Shown here: positions 37,314-47,171 of the stretch, piece by piece
Numbering within the stretch: the stretch's first letter is position 1
How the letters are laid out: the number at the start of each line of letters is the position of its first letter
Assembly (NCBI GenBank): GCA_027618995.1
Contig: JAQCGO010000002.1
Location: forward strand, 124,001-188,000
Length of the DNA: 64,000 nucleotides
DNA from: Pseudomonadota bacterium
GTDB lineage: Bacteria; Pseudomonadota; Gammaproteobacteria; Steroidobacterales; Woeseiaceae
Reading direction: 5' to 3'
Notes under the pieces: generated by a model
What the model was told of the DNA's origin: nothing
Databases searched by the model: none
The model's input: only the letters and a program-made list of their open reading frames with translations
Translations under genes and position numbers: made by a program

Positions 37314-37970
37314 ATGTTGATAGCGCGGATCCTATTTGCAGGACTTTTCTTGTGGCCGGTTGTATCTCTCGCCGAGCCGGATGACGGCGATGGTGCGCGA
37401 CTGGTGGCCGAGTTTGTCAATGAGATGGCCACGTTGCAGGGCCGGTTCGAGCAGTCTTTGCTGGATGCTGACGGCGAGGTCATCGAACGGACCAGCGGCA
37501 CGCTTGAAATTCAACGGCCGGGTCAGTTCCGTTGGACCTACACCGAACCCTACGAGCAGATTCTGCTGGCCGACGGGCTCAATATCTGGAGTTACGACGT
37601 CGATCTCGCGCAGGTTACTGTCAAGCCACAACAGGAGGCGCTGGCGAACACGCCGGCATTGCTGCTGAGTGGTGCACCGGATGCAATGCAACAGTTTGAT
37701 ATTGATGCCAGCTTCATCGAGGCGGACACGACCTGGGTGCAACTCAGTCCCAGGAACACCGAAAGTGGATTTCTGCGTGTGGATCTGGGATTCAAGGACG
37801 ACACGCTCAGTCGCATGGTTTTTTACGGTAACCTCGAACAAACGACGCTCGTGGCGCTGCACGATGTCGTCGTGAACGCGCCGATTGCGGTTGAGCAGTT
37901 CCGGTTCACGATTCCCGTCGAGGTTGATGTTGTGGGTACGCCGGCTTTTGCAGCAGCGACAAATCCCTGA
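37314..37970 (+). CDS. lolA: Outer-membrane lipoprotein carrier protein LolA
   Basis: LolA is the periplasmic chaperone that moves lipoproteins from LolCDE to LolB. The 218-residue product has a signal peptide (MLIARILFAGLFLWPVVSLA), then the core LQGRFEQSLLDADGEVIERTSGTLEIQRPGQFRW and LLADGLNIWSYDVDLAQVTVKPQ, characteristic of the family. An AGGAG site precedes the ATG. It is in the classical ftsK-lolA-rarA-serS arrangement, here with a VanZ-like gene inserted after it; the stop of lolA overlaps the vanZ start by one base. The neighbouring Lpp-like lipoprotein of the window would be among its cargo. Confidence 0.95.
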   Translation: MLIARILFAGLFLWPVVSLAEPDDGDGARLVAEFVNEMATLQGRFEQSLLDADGEVIERTSGTLEIQRPGQFRWTYTEPYEQILLADGLNIWSYDVDLAQVTVKPQQEALANTPALLLSGAPDAMQQFDIDASFIEADTTWVQLSPRNTESGFLRVDLGFKDDTLSRMVFYGNLEQTTLVALHDVVVNAPIAVEQFRFTIPVEVDVVGTPAFAAATNP

Positions 37971-38372
37971 TGTTGCCGTTGCGTTATGCAGGGCGTTGGC
38001 GTGCGGCCGGTACATTCCTGCTCCTGGTCGTACTTGCGGCAACGTTGATGCCGGCCGTCTGGTTTTGGGGTGATCGCGCCAGCTTTTTGACCTGGTTTAC
38101 GCATGTCGACAAGTGGTTGCATGCAGCGACCTTTGTCTTTCTTGCAGTCTGGTTTGGCGGTCAGTATCGCGAGGACTCGTACTGGCGTATTGCCGTGGGA
38201 TTGATCCTGTTCGGCATCCTGATTGAAGTCTGCCAGCGCATGGTCACTTACCGCTCGGCCGAATGGTTTGATATCGTCGCCGACGCTGCCGGCATTATAA
38301 TTGGCCTGCTTATCGGCCGAGTGTGGCTTGGCGGATGGAGTCTGCGAGTTGAGGCGTGGATAGGTCAACGCA

Positions 38373-38395
<23 letters not shown>
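37970..38395 (+). CDS. VanZ-family membrane protein
   Basis: A small polytopic membrane protein (141 residues) with about four hydrophobic helices. Segments include TFLLLVVLAATLMPAVWFWG, KWLHAATFVFLAVWFGG, IAVGLILFGILIEVCQRM and IVADAAGIIIGLLIGRVWLG. The K-x-x-H near the second helix and the E-x-x-Q-x-x-x-x-x-R/D-x-x-D-x-x-A-N-x-x-G pattern (here EVCQRMVTYRSAEWFDIVADAAGIIIG) are VanZ-like signatures. VanZ in enterococci gives low-level teicoplanin resistance; in proteobacteria the function is unknown. It is embedded between lolA and rarA, overlapping rarA by 23 bases if that gene starts at 38373. Confidence 0.82.
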
Positions 38396-40963
<2,568 letters not shown>

Positions 40964-40994
40964 CCTGAATTCAGGGGTAAACCCGATACTGAAA

Positions 40995-41195
40995 CTACGG
41001 TGCGACCAAGTTGTAATGTGGCTGCAGAAACATCACGAGATCGGTTAGCTCCTGTACCGTCATGTAGGCGTTGTACACGTATGCGTCGCCATCCGGTAAC
41101 CGAAAACCACGCTCGGACATGGTCTTGTCTGCGTCGCAAGCACGGAGCAGAGTCACTGCTATCGCAAGAATTGCGAGCATCTTCGCCGTTCTCAT
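40995..41195 (-). pseudogene. Short putative lipoprotein, probable internally deleted c-type cytochrome
   Basis: The ATG at 41195 has a perfect AGGAGG ribosome site eight bases upstream and gives a 66-residue protein. MRTAKMLAILAIAVTLLRAC looks like a lipoprotein signal (Cys20, although Arg at -2 is unusual). It is followed by ERGFRLPDGDA and, without a gap, YVYNAYMTVQELTDLVMFLQPHY. In a family of small cytochrome c lipoproteins known to me, a G-F-x-L-P-x-G-D-A-x-x-G start precedes a CxxCH haem site, and a Y-N-x-x-M-T-V-x-Q-L-x-D-L-V-x-F-L-Q segment ends the protein. Here the haem part (roughly 70-80 residues) is missing in frame. It could instead be a genuinely small lipoprotein. It lies next to the IS element. 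Confidence 0.5.
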
Positions 41196-41280
41196 CTTCC
41201 ACCTCCTGCACAGCCGGAGCGACTGTGGCATACCCATATAAGCACATGGCTGCCGCCTGCGGCAAAAGGGAAAGCCACAA

Positions 41281-41344
41281 AAAAAAGCCCGCAAAGCGTG
41301 CCCAGACTGCTGACAAAGCCCCGGCGATTTCGCCGGGGCTTTTG
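41281..41344. terminator. Left end of the IS: two back-to-back hairpin terminators
   Basis: The inner hairpin has a perfect 11-bp stem (AAGCCCCGGCG / CGCCGGGGCTT, 41316-41341, loop ATTT) followed by TTTTG. It reads rightward and would stop serS-operon transcripts before the transposase. The outer hairpin, GCCCGC-AAA-GCGTGC (41287-41301, one mismatch), is preceded by eight A residues. It is therefore a leftward terminator. Confidence 0.85.
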
Positions 41345-41355
41345 TACAATGGGTC

Positions 41356-42816
41356 ATGCTAAAAGAACCCGGTGCGCATCAGCATGCGCTAGAGATGGTG
41401 ACCCTGGAGTCGTTGGTTCCTTCAGATCACTTGTTGCGTCAGATCGACGCCTGCATTGACTTCGAGTTCATTCGCAACAAAGTCAAACATCTGTACTGCA
41501 TTGACAATGGCCGGCCGGCGACCGATCCGGTGGTGCTGTTCAAGCTGTTGTTCATCGGTTACCTGTACGGTATCCGCAGCGAACGGCAGCTGGTGAAAGA
41601 GGTTGAGGTGAACGTGGCCTACCGCTGGTTCCTGGGGTTTTCGCTGACGGACCGGATCCCGGACGCGAGCACTATCAGCCAGAACCGGCGGTGGCGCTTT
41701 GTGGGCACGCCGATCTACCAGGAGATTTTCGACCAGATCGTCGAGCAGGCACAGTCTTCCGGGCTGGTGACAGGGCGGGTGCTGTACACCGACAGCACCC
41801 ACTTGAAGGCCTCAGCGAACAAGAACAAGTTCGACGTGAAAGAAGTCGAGGTGGCGCCGCAGGCTTACCTCGACGCGTTGGATGCGGCGGTTGACGCTGA
41901 CCGCGAGTCACACGGCAAACGGCCGCTGAAGGTCAGGAATGAGCCGCCGAAGACGAAGCAGAACAAGGTCAGCCGCACCGACAAGGACGCCGGCTACATG
42001 GTCAGGGACGGCAAGCCGAAGGGTTTTTTCTACCTCGATCACCGCACCGTGGACGGTGCCCACGGCATCATCACTGACAGTTATGCGACGCCCGGCAATG
42101 TGCATGACTCGCGCCCGTATCTTGAGCGCCTCGATCGGCAGCGGCAACGCTTCGGTTTTGAGGTGGCTGCGGTGGGTCTGGATGCGGGTTACAGCTCGGC
42201 CGCGATCTGCCAGGGACTGGAGGAGCGCGACATCTACGGTGTCATCCGCTACCGGCGGCTGAACCACAAGCCCGGCTACTTCTACAAGCGCGACTTTCCT
42301 TACGACGCTGAGACGGATCATTACCTCTGTCCGGGCGAACAACGCATCAGCTACAACACGACCAACCGCGAAGGCTACCGGGAGTACAAGTCGGATCCTG
42401 ACATCTGTAAGAACTGCCCGTTACTAACGCAATGTACCCGCAGCGCCAACCACGTGAAGGTCATTACGCGGCACGTGTGGCAGGACGCCAAGGAGCGTAT
42501 TGACGCGCACCGCAAGACAGCGGCCGGGAAGAAGCTCTATGCACGGCGCAAGGAAACCGTGGAAAGAAGCTTTGCCGATGGCAAGCAATTACACGGGCTT
42601 CGCTAAGCGCGCCTGCGCGGTATCGGCAAGGTCCAGGAACAGTGTCTGTTGTCGGCCGCTTGCCAGAATATGAAGAAGATCGCCATGCACAAGGCCAGGA
42701 AGGCCTTTTTGTCGCTCATCGGCTGGCTCAAGACGGTTACTCAGCAGCAGCGGCTGCAATATTGGCACGCATCATCGCTTGCAAGCCGTTATCGACAAAT
42801 CTCAGCCATCGCCTGA
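41356..42816 (+). pseudogene. IS1182-family transposase, interrupted by an in-frame TAA
   Basis: A DDE transposase of the IS1182 type: MLKEPGAHQHALEMVTLESLVP, then ATDPVVLFKLLFIGYLYGIRSERQLVKEV, LGFSLTDRIPDASTISQNRRRW-like sequence, VLYTDSTHLKASANK (first Asp), and the C-terminal ARRKETVERSFADGKQLHGLR with the catalytic Glu. The frame stops at TAA 42604-42606 after HGLR. The same frame continues ARLRGIGKVQEQCLLSAACQ, then NMKKIAMHKARKA, to TGA 42814-42816, the normal family C-terminus. Relatives have Tyr (TAC/TAT) at the broken codon. The truncated 416-residue form retains the DDE core and might still be partly active, but the copy looks inactivated. Confidence 0.88.
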
Positions 42817-42826
42817 GCAGGCCCTG

Positions 42827-42894
42827 AAAAAACAAACCCCGCCAAAAATGACGGGGTTTGTCAGCAGTCTGAGGCCGCAAAGCGGGCCTTTTTT
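42827..42894. terminator. Right end of the IS: two back-to-back hairpin terminators
   Basis: The inner hairpin is CAAACCCCG (42833-42841) pairing with CGGGGTTTG (42852-42860). It is preceded by six A residues and so reads leftward, where it would terminate transcripts from the convergent Bax inhibitor-like gene. The outer hairpin, GGCCGC-AAA-GCGGGCC (42873-42888, one bulge), is followed by six T residues and reads rightward, ending transposase transcripts. Confidence 0.82.
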
Positions 42895-42910
42895 ACGCTG
42901 TAGCCTGTGG

Positions 42911-43600
42911 CTAGTCGCGGTTCATGAAGAGGCGCAACACATACCAGAACATCAGCGCGATCGATGCGAACAAAGCCATCGCCGCAGCGACATAACGGTC
43001 GCTGGGGTAGTGGTGCATGATGTTGGAGGTGTCATAAAGGACCGCAGCACCGGCGAAGCCAATCATGGCCACGGAAAACCAGGTGCCAAGCTCAAAACCA
43101 AACAGTATCGATGCCACGATAGCGACCAATGCGAGCATACCGATCCAGATCATCATTCCGCGCAGGAAGGAAAAATCCTTGCGCGTGATCATCGCCGTCG
43201 CGACCAGGCCGACAGAACCCAACAAGGTGACACCGGCGGCGCTTTCAATAGCGCCCGGGAAATTCAATGTCGCGATCATCAACATTGGCGCAAAAATCAG
43301 CGCCTGGGCAACGATGAACAGCGCAAATGCCGCGTACTGGGTCGGTTTCGATTCGAGGCGATGTGCCACGTGTGTTGCACCCCAGCTGACCAGCATGAAT
43401 CCACCGAGCACGAGCAACCAGTTATTGACCATGACCTGCGTGATTGCCAGGGCAATGCCCGACTGAAACAGGTAGGTCTCGACGGCCGCAAATGCGAGGA
43501 TCGCGCCGACGACGTGTGCGTAGCACTTCCAGATAAACTCGGAACGGTCACTAACGGATGCTTCGGCGACCGGGGCCAGGTAATTTACATTGTCTTGCAT
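42911..43600 (-). CDS. Bax inhibitor-1/YccA family membrane protein
   Basis: A seven-helix membrane protein of 229 residues. Hydrophobic segments include WLLVLGGFMLVSWGATHVA, AAFALFIVAQALIFAPMLMI, VTLLGSVGLVATAMI, GMMIWIGMLALVAIVASILFG and AMALFASIALMFWYVLRLFM. The conserved acidic pair near the end (VLYDTSNIMHHYPSDRYVAAAM) is the family hallmark; in relatives these aspartates gate a pH-sensitive leak. E. coli YccA modulates FtsH proteolysis of SecY. No FtsH or HflKC gene is adjacent, although an SPFH protein is encoded near 62.4 kb. The first base of its stop lies 17 bases beyond the IS right end. Confidence 0.93.
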   Translation of the reverse strand: MQDNVNYLAPVAEASVSDRSEFIWKCYAHVVGAILAFAAVETYLFQSGIALAITQVMVNNWLLVLGGFMLVSWGATHVAHRLESKPTQYAAFALFIVAQALIFAPMLMIATLNFPGAIESAAGVTLLGSVGLVATAMITRKDFSFLRGMMIWIGMLALVAIVASILFGFELGTWFSVAMIGFAGAAVLYDTSNIMHHYPSDRYVAAAMALFASIALMFWYVLRLFMNRD

Positions 43601-43708
43601 GCCGCTAACTCCTTAAGTTTAAGCTGTGCGGATTCTACCACGGAAATGTCCTTCGTTTGGTGAGCCCTTGAAGAACTGCGGCGCAGACTCCACCTCAGGG
43701 AAGCAATT

Positions 43709-43799
43709 TGGCGGAGAGGGAGGGATTCGAACCCTCGAAGGGCTATAAACCCTTGCCGGTTTTCAAGACCGGTGCATTGAACCGCTCTGCCACCTCTCC
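43709..43799 (-). tRNA. tRNA-Ser (anticodon UGA)
   Basis: The minus strand reads GGAGAGGTGGCAGAGCGGTT at the 5' end. A 5-bp anticodon stem CGGTC/GACCG-type encloses the loop with anticodon TGA (context CTTGAAA). A long variable arm typical of serine tRNA follows, then GGTTCGAATCC in the T arm. The acceptor CCTCTCC-G is followed by an encoded CCA (43711-43709). The D-loop GCGGTT and the long variable arm fit tRNA-Ser. Confidence 0.97.
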
Positions 43800-43987
43800 G
43801 GTGTCCGGTTTTGCGCTGCGCATTGTGCTTCCTGCGGCACGGGGTTTCAATAGCGGATCGAACCGCGAGCCTGATGGCGGGCCCGAAACCTTGCAGGGCC
43901 TTGTACAGATAGTGATAATGCTTCGAGAAAAGATAGGTAAGTGATTGATTGGTAATATTTAAATATTGACGGAAAGAGGAATGGCAA

Positions 43988-44242
43988 TTGCAAAAATTCA
44001 CAATCAAGAATGGCGTAGAGGGTAGTAATCCGCTCGTCAACCTGTTGCTGGTCATCGTTGCGGCGATTGTCATTGGCGTATCGGTCGTACTGGGCTTTTT
44101 CGCATTTCTTGCTCTGAGCGCAATGGCCCTCGTGGCAGCGGCTGTGATCGGCGTGCGACGCTGGTGGCTGCAGCGGAGTTCATCCAAGGGTGATTTTATT
44201 GAAGGCGAATTTCACGTGGTCAAAAAGCCGAAAAAACCGTAA
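43988..44242 (+). CDS. Small two-helix membrane protein, unknown function
   Basis: An 84-residue protein starting at TTG 43988, with AAGAGGA about eight bases upstream; the nearby ATG at 43981 is in another frame that stops quickly. Two hydrophobic stretches are visible: PLVNLLLVIVAAIVIGVSVVLGFFAF and ALSAMALVAAAVIGVRRWW. A basic C-terminal tail follows (KPKKP). The central LVVIVAAIVIGVSVVLGFFAFL pattern recurs in small gammaproteobacterial proteins of unknown function. The next gene (histidine phosphatase) begins 11 bases later, so they are probably co-transcribed. Confidence 0.72.
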   Translation: MQKFTIKNGVEGSNPLVNLLLVIVAAIVIGVSVVLGFFAFLALSAMALVAAAVIGVRRWWLQRSSSKGDFIEGEFHVVKKPKKP

Positions 44243-44253
44243 AGTCGCCGGCC

Positions 44254-44844
44254 ATGTGGAATAAGAAAGAACAGGACCGTCGTCGGGTGCGCACTGCGCG
44301 CCGCATTCAGGTTTTCATAATCTATACGGCGATCGCAATTGGCCTGGCGTGGTTCTTCGAGTCGCAGGCGACGACGACCATCATATTTGTGCGGCATGCC
44401 GAGCAAACAGATCATGAGGCGGCCGACCCTGGATTGAGCGAAGCGGGGCTGCGCAGGGTTGCAGAGCTGACCCGGCAGCTGGTTGATGCAGATGTCGTTG
44501 CCGGTATCGATGCTATTTACGCGACGCCATTGAGGCGTTCGCAGGAAACCGCGCAACCGCTCGCGGATCGGCTTGAGCTTCCGATCAATAATTATGATGC
44601 GACCGACACGGAAGCCGTTCTCGCGACCATTCTCAAGGCGCACAAAGGCAAAATAATACTGGTCGTTGGACACAGCAATACAGTACCCGAGCTCATCGCC
44701 AATCTCGGCGCCAGCAAGAAAGTTCCGGTGATTGAGCGAAACGAGTTCGACAACATCTACGTCATTTCCATACCCTGGTTTGGCAAGACGAAAACTATTC
44801 GTCTGCGTTACGGCGAAGCCTACATTCCCGATGCGGCAACTTGA
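44254..44844 (+). CDS. Membrane-anchored histidine phosphatase family protein
   Basis: A phosphoglycerate-mutase-like phosphatase of 196 residues. It has a basic N-terminus and one hydrophobic helix (VFIIYTAIAIGLAWFFE), so the catalytic domain is probably anchored and periplasmic. The catalytic RHG-type motif is IIFVRHAEQTD (His about residue 47). IYATPLRRSQETAQPLADRL carries the second conserved arginine, and ILVVGHSNTVPELI has the second catalytic histidine. The substrate is unknown; related anchored enzymes include SixA-like and Ais-like phosphatases, but length and anchor do not decide. Confidence 0.88.
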   Translation: MWNKKEQDRRRVRTARRIQVFIIYTAIAIGLAWFFESQATTTIIFVRHAEQTDHEAADPGLSEAGLRRVAELTRQLVDADVVAGIDAIYATPLRRSQETAQPLADRLELPINNYDATDTEAVLATILKAHKGKIILVVGHSNTVPELIANLGASKKVPVIERNEFDNIYVISIPWFGKTKTIRLRYGEAYIPDAAT

Positions 44845-44897
44845 ATTTTACGTCGAAACCAAGGGGCGTGGCTGCTACGACCTGAGCGGCGCGTGAG

Positions 44898-45383
44898 TTA
44901 ATCCTTGCCGGACGGCGCTCGCATACCGGCCGTGTCGCGCAGGATGATTGCTTTTTTCATAAACGCGGCATGCCGGCCGATGCGGATGTCGGCGAGCACC
45001 ATGGCGCTGATGGTCCGGTCCTGGGCGATCAGAAACGTCGCACGCCGAACACCCACCCCAAACGGCCCGTCGACGCCATACATTCGGATGGCAATTTTTT
45101 CCGGGTCACAGAGGAGCGTAAACGGAAGATTGTGGGTTTCGCGAAAACGCGCATGGCTTTCCGGATCCTGCGGGCTGACCCCGGCGACCTGTAGCCCCAC
45201 GGCCGCTAACTCTGAGTGCATATCCCGGATCGTACAGGCTTCGCGCGTACAGCCGGGCGTGAAGTCTGCCGGGTAGAAATACAGGATGAGCGGACCTTTC
45301 TGCAGCAGGTCGCTGAGCGACGTGTCCTGTCCCTTATCGTTCGGCAGAACGAACTCAGGCGCGCGTGATCGGGCTTGGAGCAT
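44898..45383 (-). CDS. Thiol peroxidase / peroxiredoxin of the Bcp (PrxQ) type
   Basis: Peroxiredoxins reduce hydroperoxides using a reactive cysteine. I choose ATG 45383 (161 residues, MLQARSRAPEFVLPND), because the 69-residue extension upstream does not resemble the family. The active-site segment YPADFTPGCTREACTIRD has the peroxidatic Cys and a second Cys five residues later, the Bcp/PrxQ arrangement. DPESHARFRETHNLPFTLLCDP and GVGVRRATFLIAQD complete the fold. Electron donor is likely thioredoxin (trxB is in the window). Confidence 0.92.
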   Translation of the reverse strand: MLQARSRAPEFVLPNDKGQDTSLSDLLQKGPLILYFYPADFTPGCTREACTIRDMHSELAAVGLQVAGVSPQDPESHARFRETHNLPFTLLCDPEKIAIRMYGVDGPFGVGVRRATFLIAQDRTISAMVLADIRIGRHAAFMKKAIILRDTAGMRAPSGKD

Positions 45384-45449
45384 TGGCAGAGTCCTCGCGA
45401 ATACGTTTGCTTTCGGTGATAACTGGGGTAGCTTAGCACCTGATTCGCA

Positions 45450-45596
45450 ATGAGCTGGCCCGTGCAAGACGCCATTATTTACATTGATCCACAACAGCCC
45501 ATGAATCTGCAGAATCAGATTCGGCAGAAACTGGTGGATGAGCACTGTGATTTTGGCGATTTCGCTGGCGATTCCCTTCAGTTTCGCCATCGATGA
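45450..45596 (+). pseudogene. Possible N-terminal remnant of a GntR/MocR-type regulator
   Basis: A 48-codon frame from ATG 45450 reads IIYIDPQQPMNLQNQIRQKL, then VDEHCDFGDF. The pattern I-x-I-D-x-x-x-P-x-x-L-Q-x-Q-I-R-x-x-L-V matches the region just before the winged-helix of MocR-like GntR regulators. The frame then diverges and stops at TGA 45594, and no DNA-binding or aminotransferase domain follows. I read it as a degraded stub, but chance similarity over 20 residues cannot be excluded. It lies in the 357-base gap between the peroxiredoxin and SDR genes. Confidence 0.35.
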
Positions 45597-45740
45597 TGGG
45601 GCCGTTTATCCTCTGCATGTGGTGGAAGAAACTTAATAGTCCGATCCGCCGAAACCGCTGACCAATGGTGCCAACGAGGAGATGGATCTTAGTTACCGGC
45701 TCGGTACACTACCGCTTTTCCGACGCTTGGACTGAATCGA

Positions 45741-46706
45741 ATGAGAATTGCAAAAACGATCGCCGTTGTGGCATTGCAGGGATTGCTGGTCTGCAGCTTT
45801 GCCGCGAAGGCGGCCGACGACTCGGCACGAAAGGCTGTACTGGTCACCGGTGCGAGTTCGGGCATTGGTCTCACTATTGCCGAAACGCTGGCTGAGAACG
45901 GTTACTACGTCTACGCCGGCGCGCGCAAGGCGGCCGACCTGGAACGGCTCGATGCGATGGAGAACATGAGTGCGGTCAGGCTCGACGTCACTGTGCAGGA
46001 CGATATCGATGCGGCGGTCGAGTTCGTCAGGGGTGAGGGCCGGGGTCTCTGGGGCATCGTCAACAACGCGGGCGTTGTAATGCTGGGGTCGCTGGTGACC
46101 GACTCGGAAGAGAGGGTCAGGACCACGCTCGAGATCAATGTGCTTGGCCCGGTTCGAATCAATAACGCGTTCCTGCCCTTGCTGCTCGAGAGCCAGGGGC
46201 GCACGACGACAATCGGTTCCATCAGCGGATACATTGCGGGCAGCGAGGACGGCGGCTACAGCACCAGCAAGTTCGCTGTTGAAGGCTACACGGACTCGCT
46301 CGCCGCGGAACTGGCCGAATCCGGTGTACACGTCAGCGTGGTTGATCCGGGCAGCTACAAATCGGAGATTCGCAGCAAAATGCTCGTGCAGACGCTCGCC
46401 GCCGCCGATGCCGGCGACATCGAACTCGATGCCGCGAGTCGCGAAAAGATGATCAGCACGACCATGGGTAACGAGTCGCTAAAGGAACCCGATTAAGTCG
46501 CACAGGCGGTACTGCATGTCATGTCCAGTGATACGCCCAGGCGTCGATACATGGTCACACCGAACGCGGATCAGGCCCGGCGGACGATCACGGCTGCGAT
46601 GCAGCGCCTGCTGGAACTTAATGCAGATCAGCCATACAGCTACAATCGTGAGCAGCTGATCGCAATGCGCGATGAATTACTGGCGCCGTCGAATTCCAAA
46701 GAATGA
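45741..46706 (+). pseudogene. Exported short-chain dehydrogenase/reductase, interrupted by an in-frame TAA
   Basis: A classical SDR preceded by a convincing signal peptide (MRIAKTIAVVALQGLLVCSF, cleavage near AKAADD). The cofactor motif VTGASSGIG, NNAG (GIVNNAGVVMLG), the serine region TIGSISGYIAG and YSTSK (catalytic Tyr/Lys) are all present. The frame stops at TAA 46494-46496 after ESLKEPD. It then continues in the same frame as VAQAVLHVMSSDTPRRRYM, then VTPNADQARRTITAAMQRL, to TGA at 46706, a normal SDR C-terminus. A Glu or Gln codon is the likely original. The truncated protein (251 residues) keeps the catalytic core but loses the C-terminal 70 residues that usually shape the substrate pocket. 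Confidence 0.85.
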
Positions 46707-46731
46707 TTGTTGTGGCTTCCGCCAGGAATGA

Positions 46732-47007
46732 TCAGGCGTCAGCGGCGGGTTTTTCCTTCGGCGTCGGTACGAGAAGGACGCGACCGGCCTTGCCTCTATG
46801 CCGTTCGTTCAATTGCGCAACAATCTCCTGCACCGCCCCGGTGACGACGCTGAGCTTGCCTTGCCGGCAGCCCTGAATGTTGTTGCTGCCTCCAAACGCG
46901 ATCACATATCGATGCCAGTCGGCGCCTTCCATGCCCGGCGGCGCCTCCGTTGGCCGAACGGATACCATTTCGTAGGATCGTCGTGCTTCTGAGTGTTTTT
47001 CGATCAT
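46732..47007 (-). CDS. Hypothetical protein, 91 residues
   Basis: I do not recognise the family. The protein is soluble and moderately basic, with no signal peptide or helix. It contains WHRYVIAFGGSNNIQG and GKLSVVTGAVQEIVAQLNERHRGKAGRVLLVP, which suggests a small alpha/beta fold. ATG 47007 has only a weak ribosome site; ATG codons further in (MVSVRP, MEGADW) are alternatives. It is convergent with the SDR gene and divergent from metY, with a 164-base gap that contains a palindromic site. Codon use and composition look like those of neighbouring genes, so I think it is real. Confidence 0.55.
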   Translation of the reverse strand: MIEKHSEARRSYEMVSVRPTEAPPGMEGADWHRYVIAFGGSNNIQGCRQGKLSVVTGAVQEIVAQLNERHRGKAGRVLLVPTPKEKPAADA

Positions 47008-47110
47008 ATCTGCCCACTATAGAACTAGTTGGGCCTGCGTGCTTGGAAATGTTTGCTTTCGGCCAGAACATGCTGTATTTGAGGTCGGATTTTTACAGAG
47101 CTGCAGTGTT

Positions 47111-47128
47111 TTCTATCATTCGATAGAA
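47111..47128. promoter_or_regulatory. Palindromic operator-like site upstream of metY
   Basis: TTCTATC (47111-47117) and GATAGAA (47122-47128) form a perfect inverted repeat around ATTC, 44 bases before the metY start. A TAGAAT that could serve as a -10 element overlaps its right arm, so a bound repressor would block transcription. It is not followed by a T run and is unlikely to be a terminator. Confidence 0.5.
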
Positions 47129-47171
47129 TCGCGGGATGCGATCGTGCACAAAGAAACCTTAAGGAAATACG

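Larger units (their letters stand above)
41279..42894 (+). mobile_element. IS1182-like insertion sequence with hairpin terminators in both ends
   Basis: A transposase gene is flanked by inverted repeats. CAGACTGCTGACAAA at 41303-41317 is repeated perfectly in inverse orientation at 42857-42871. The match extends outward: GCCCGC at 41287-41292 and its complement at 42882-42887, both 10 bases from the core, then an A run on the left and a T run on the right. Inward, both continue into CCCCG-rich hairpins. No target-site duplication is obvious, so exact tips are uncertain; the span is about 1.6 kb. The transposase family assignment (IS1182) comes from protein resemblance. Confidence 0.75.

Noticed and set aside
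43708-43944. A 78-codon plus-strand frame beginning with a sequence like MAEREGFEPSKGYKP
   Set aside because: It is the translation of the antisense strand of tRNA-Ser(UGA); this peptide pattern is a well-known artefact of translated serine tRNAs.
47040-47171. SAM riboswitch in front of metY
   Set aside because: I could not recognise any SAM riboswitch consensus; the only strong structure is a short operator-like palindrome.
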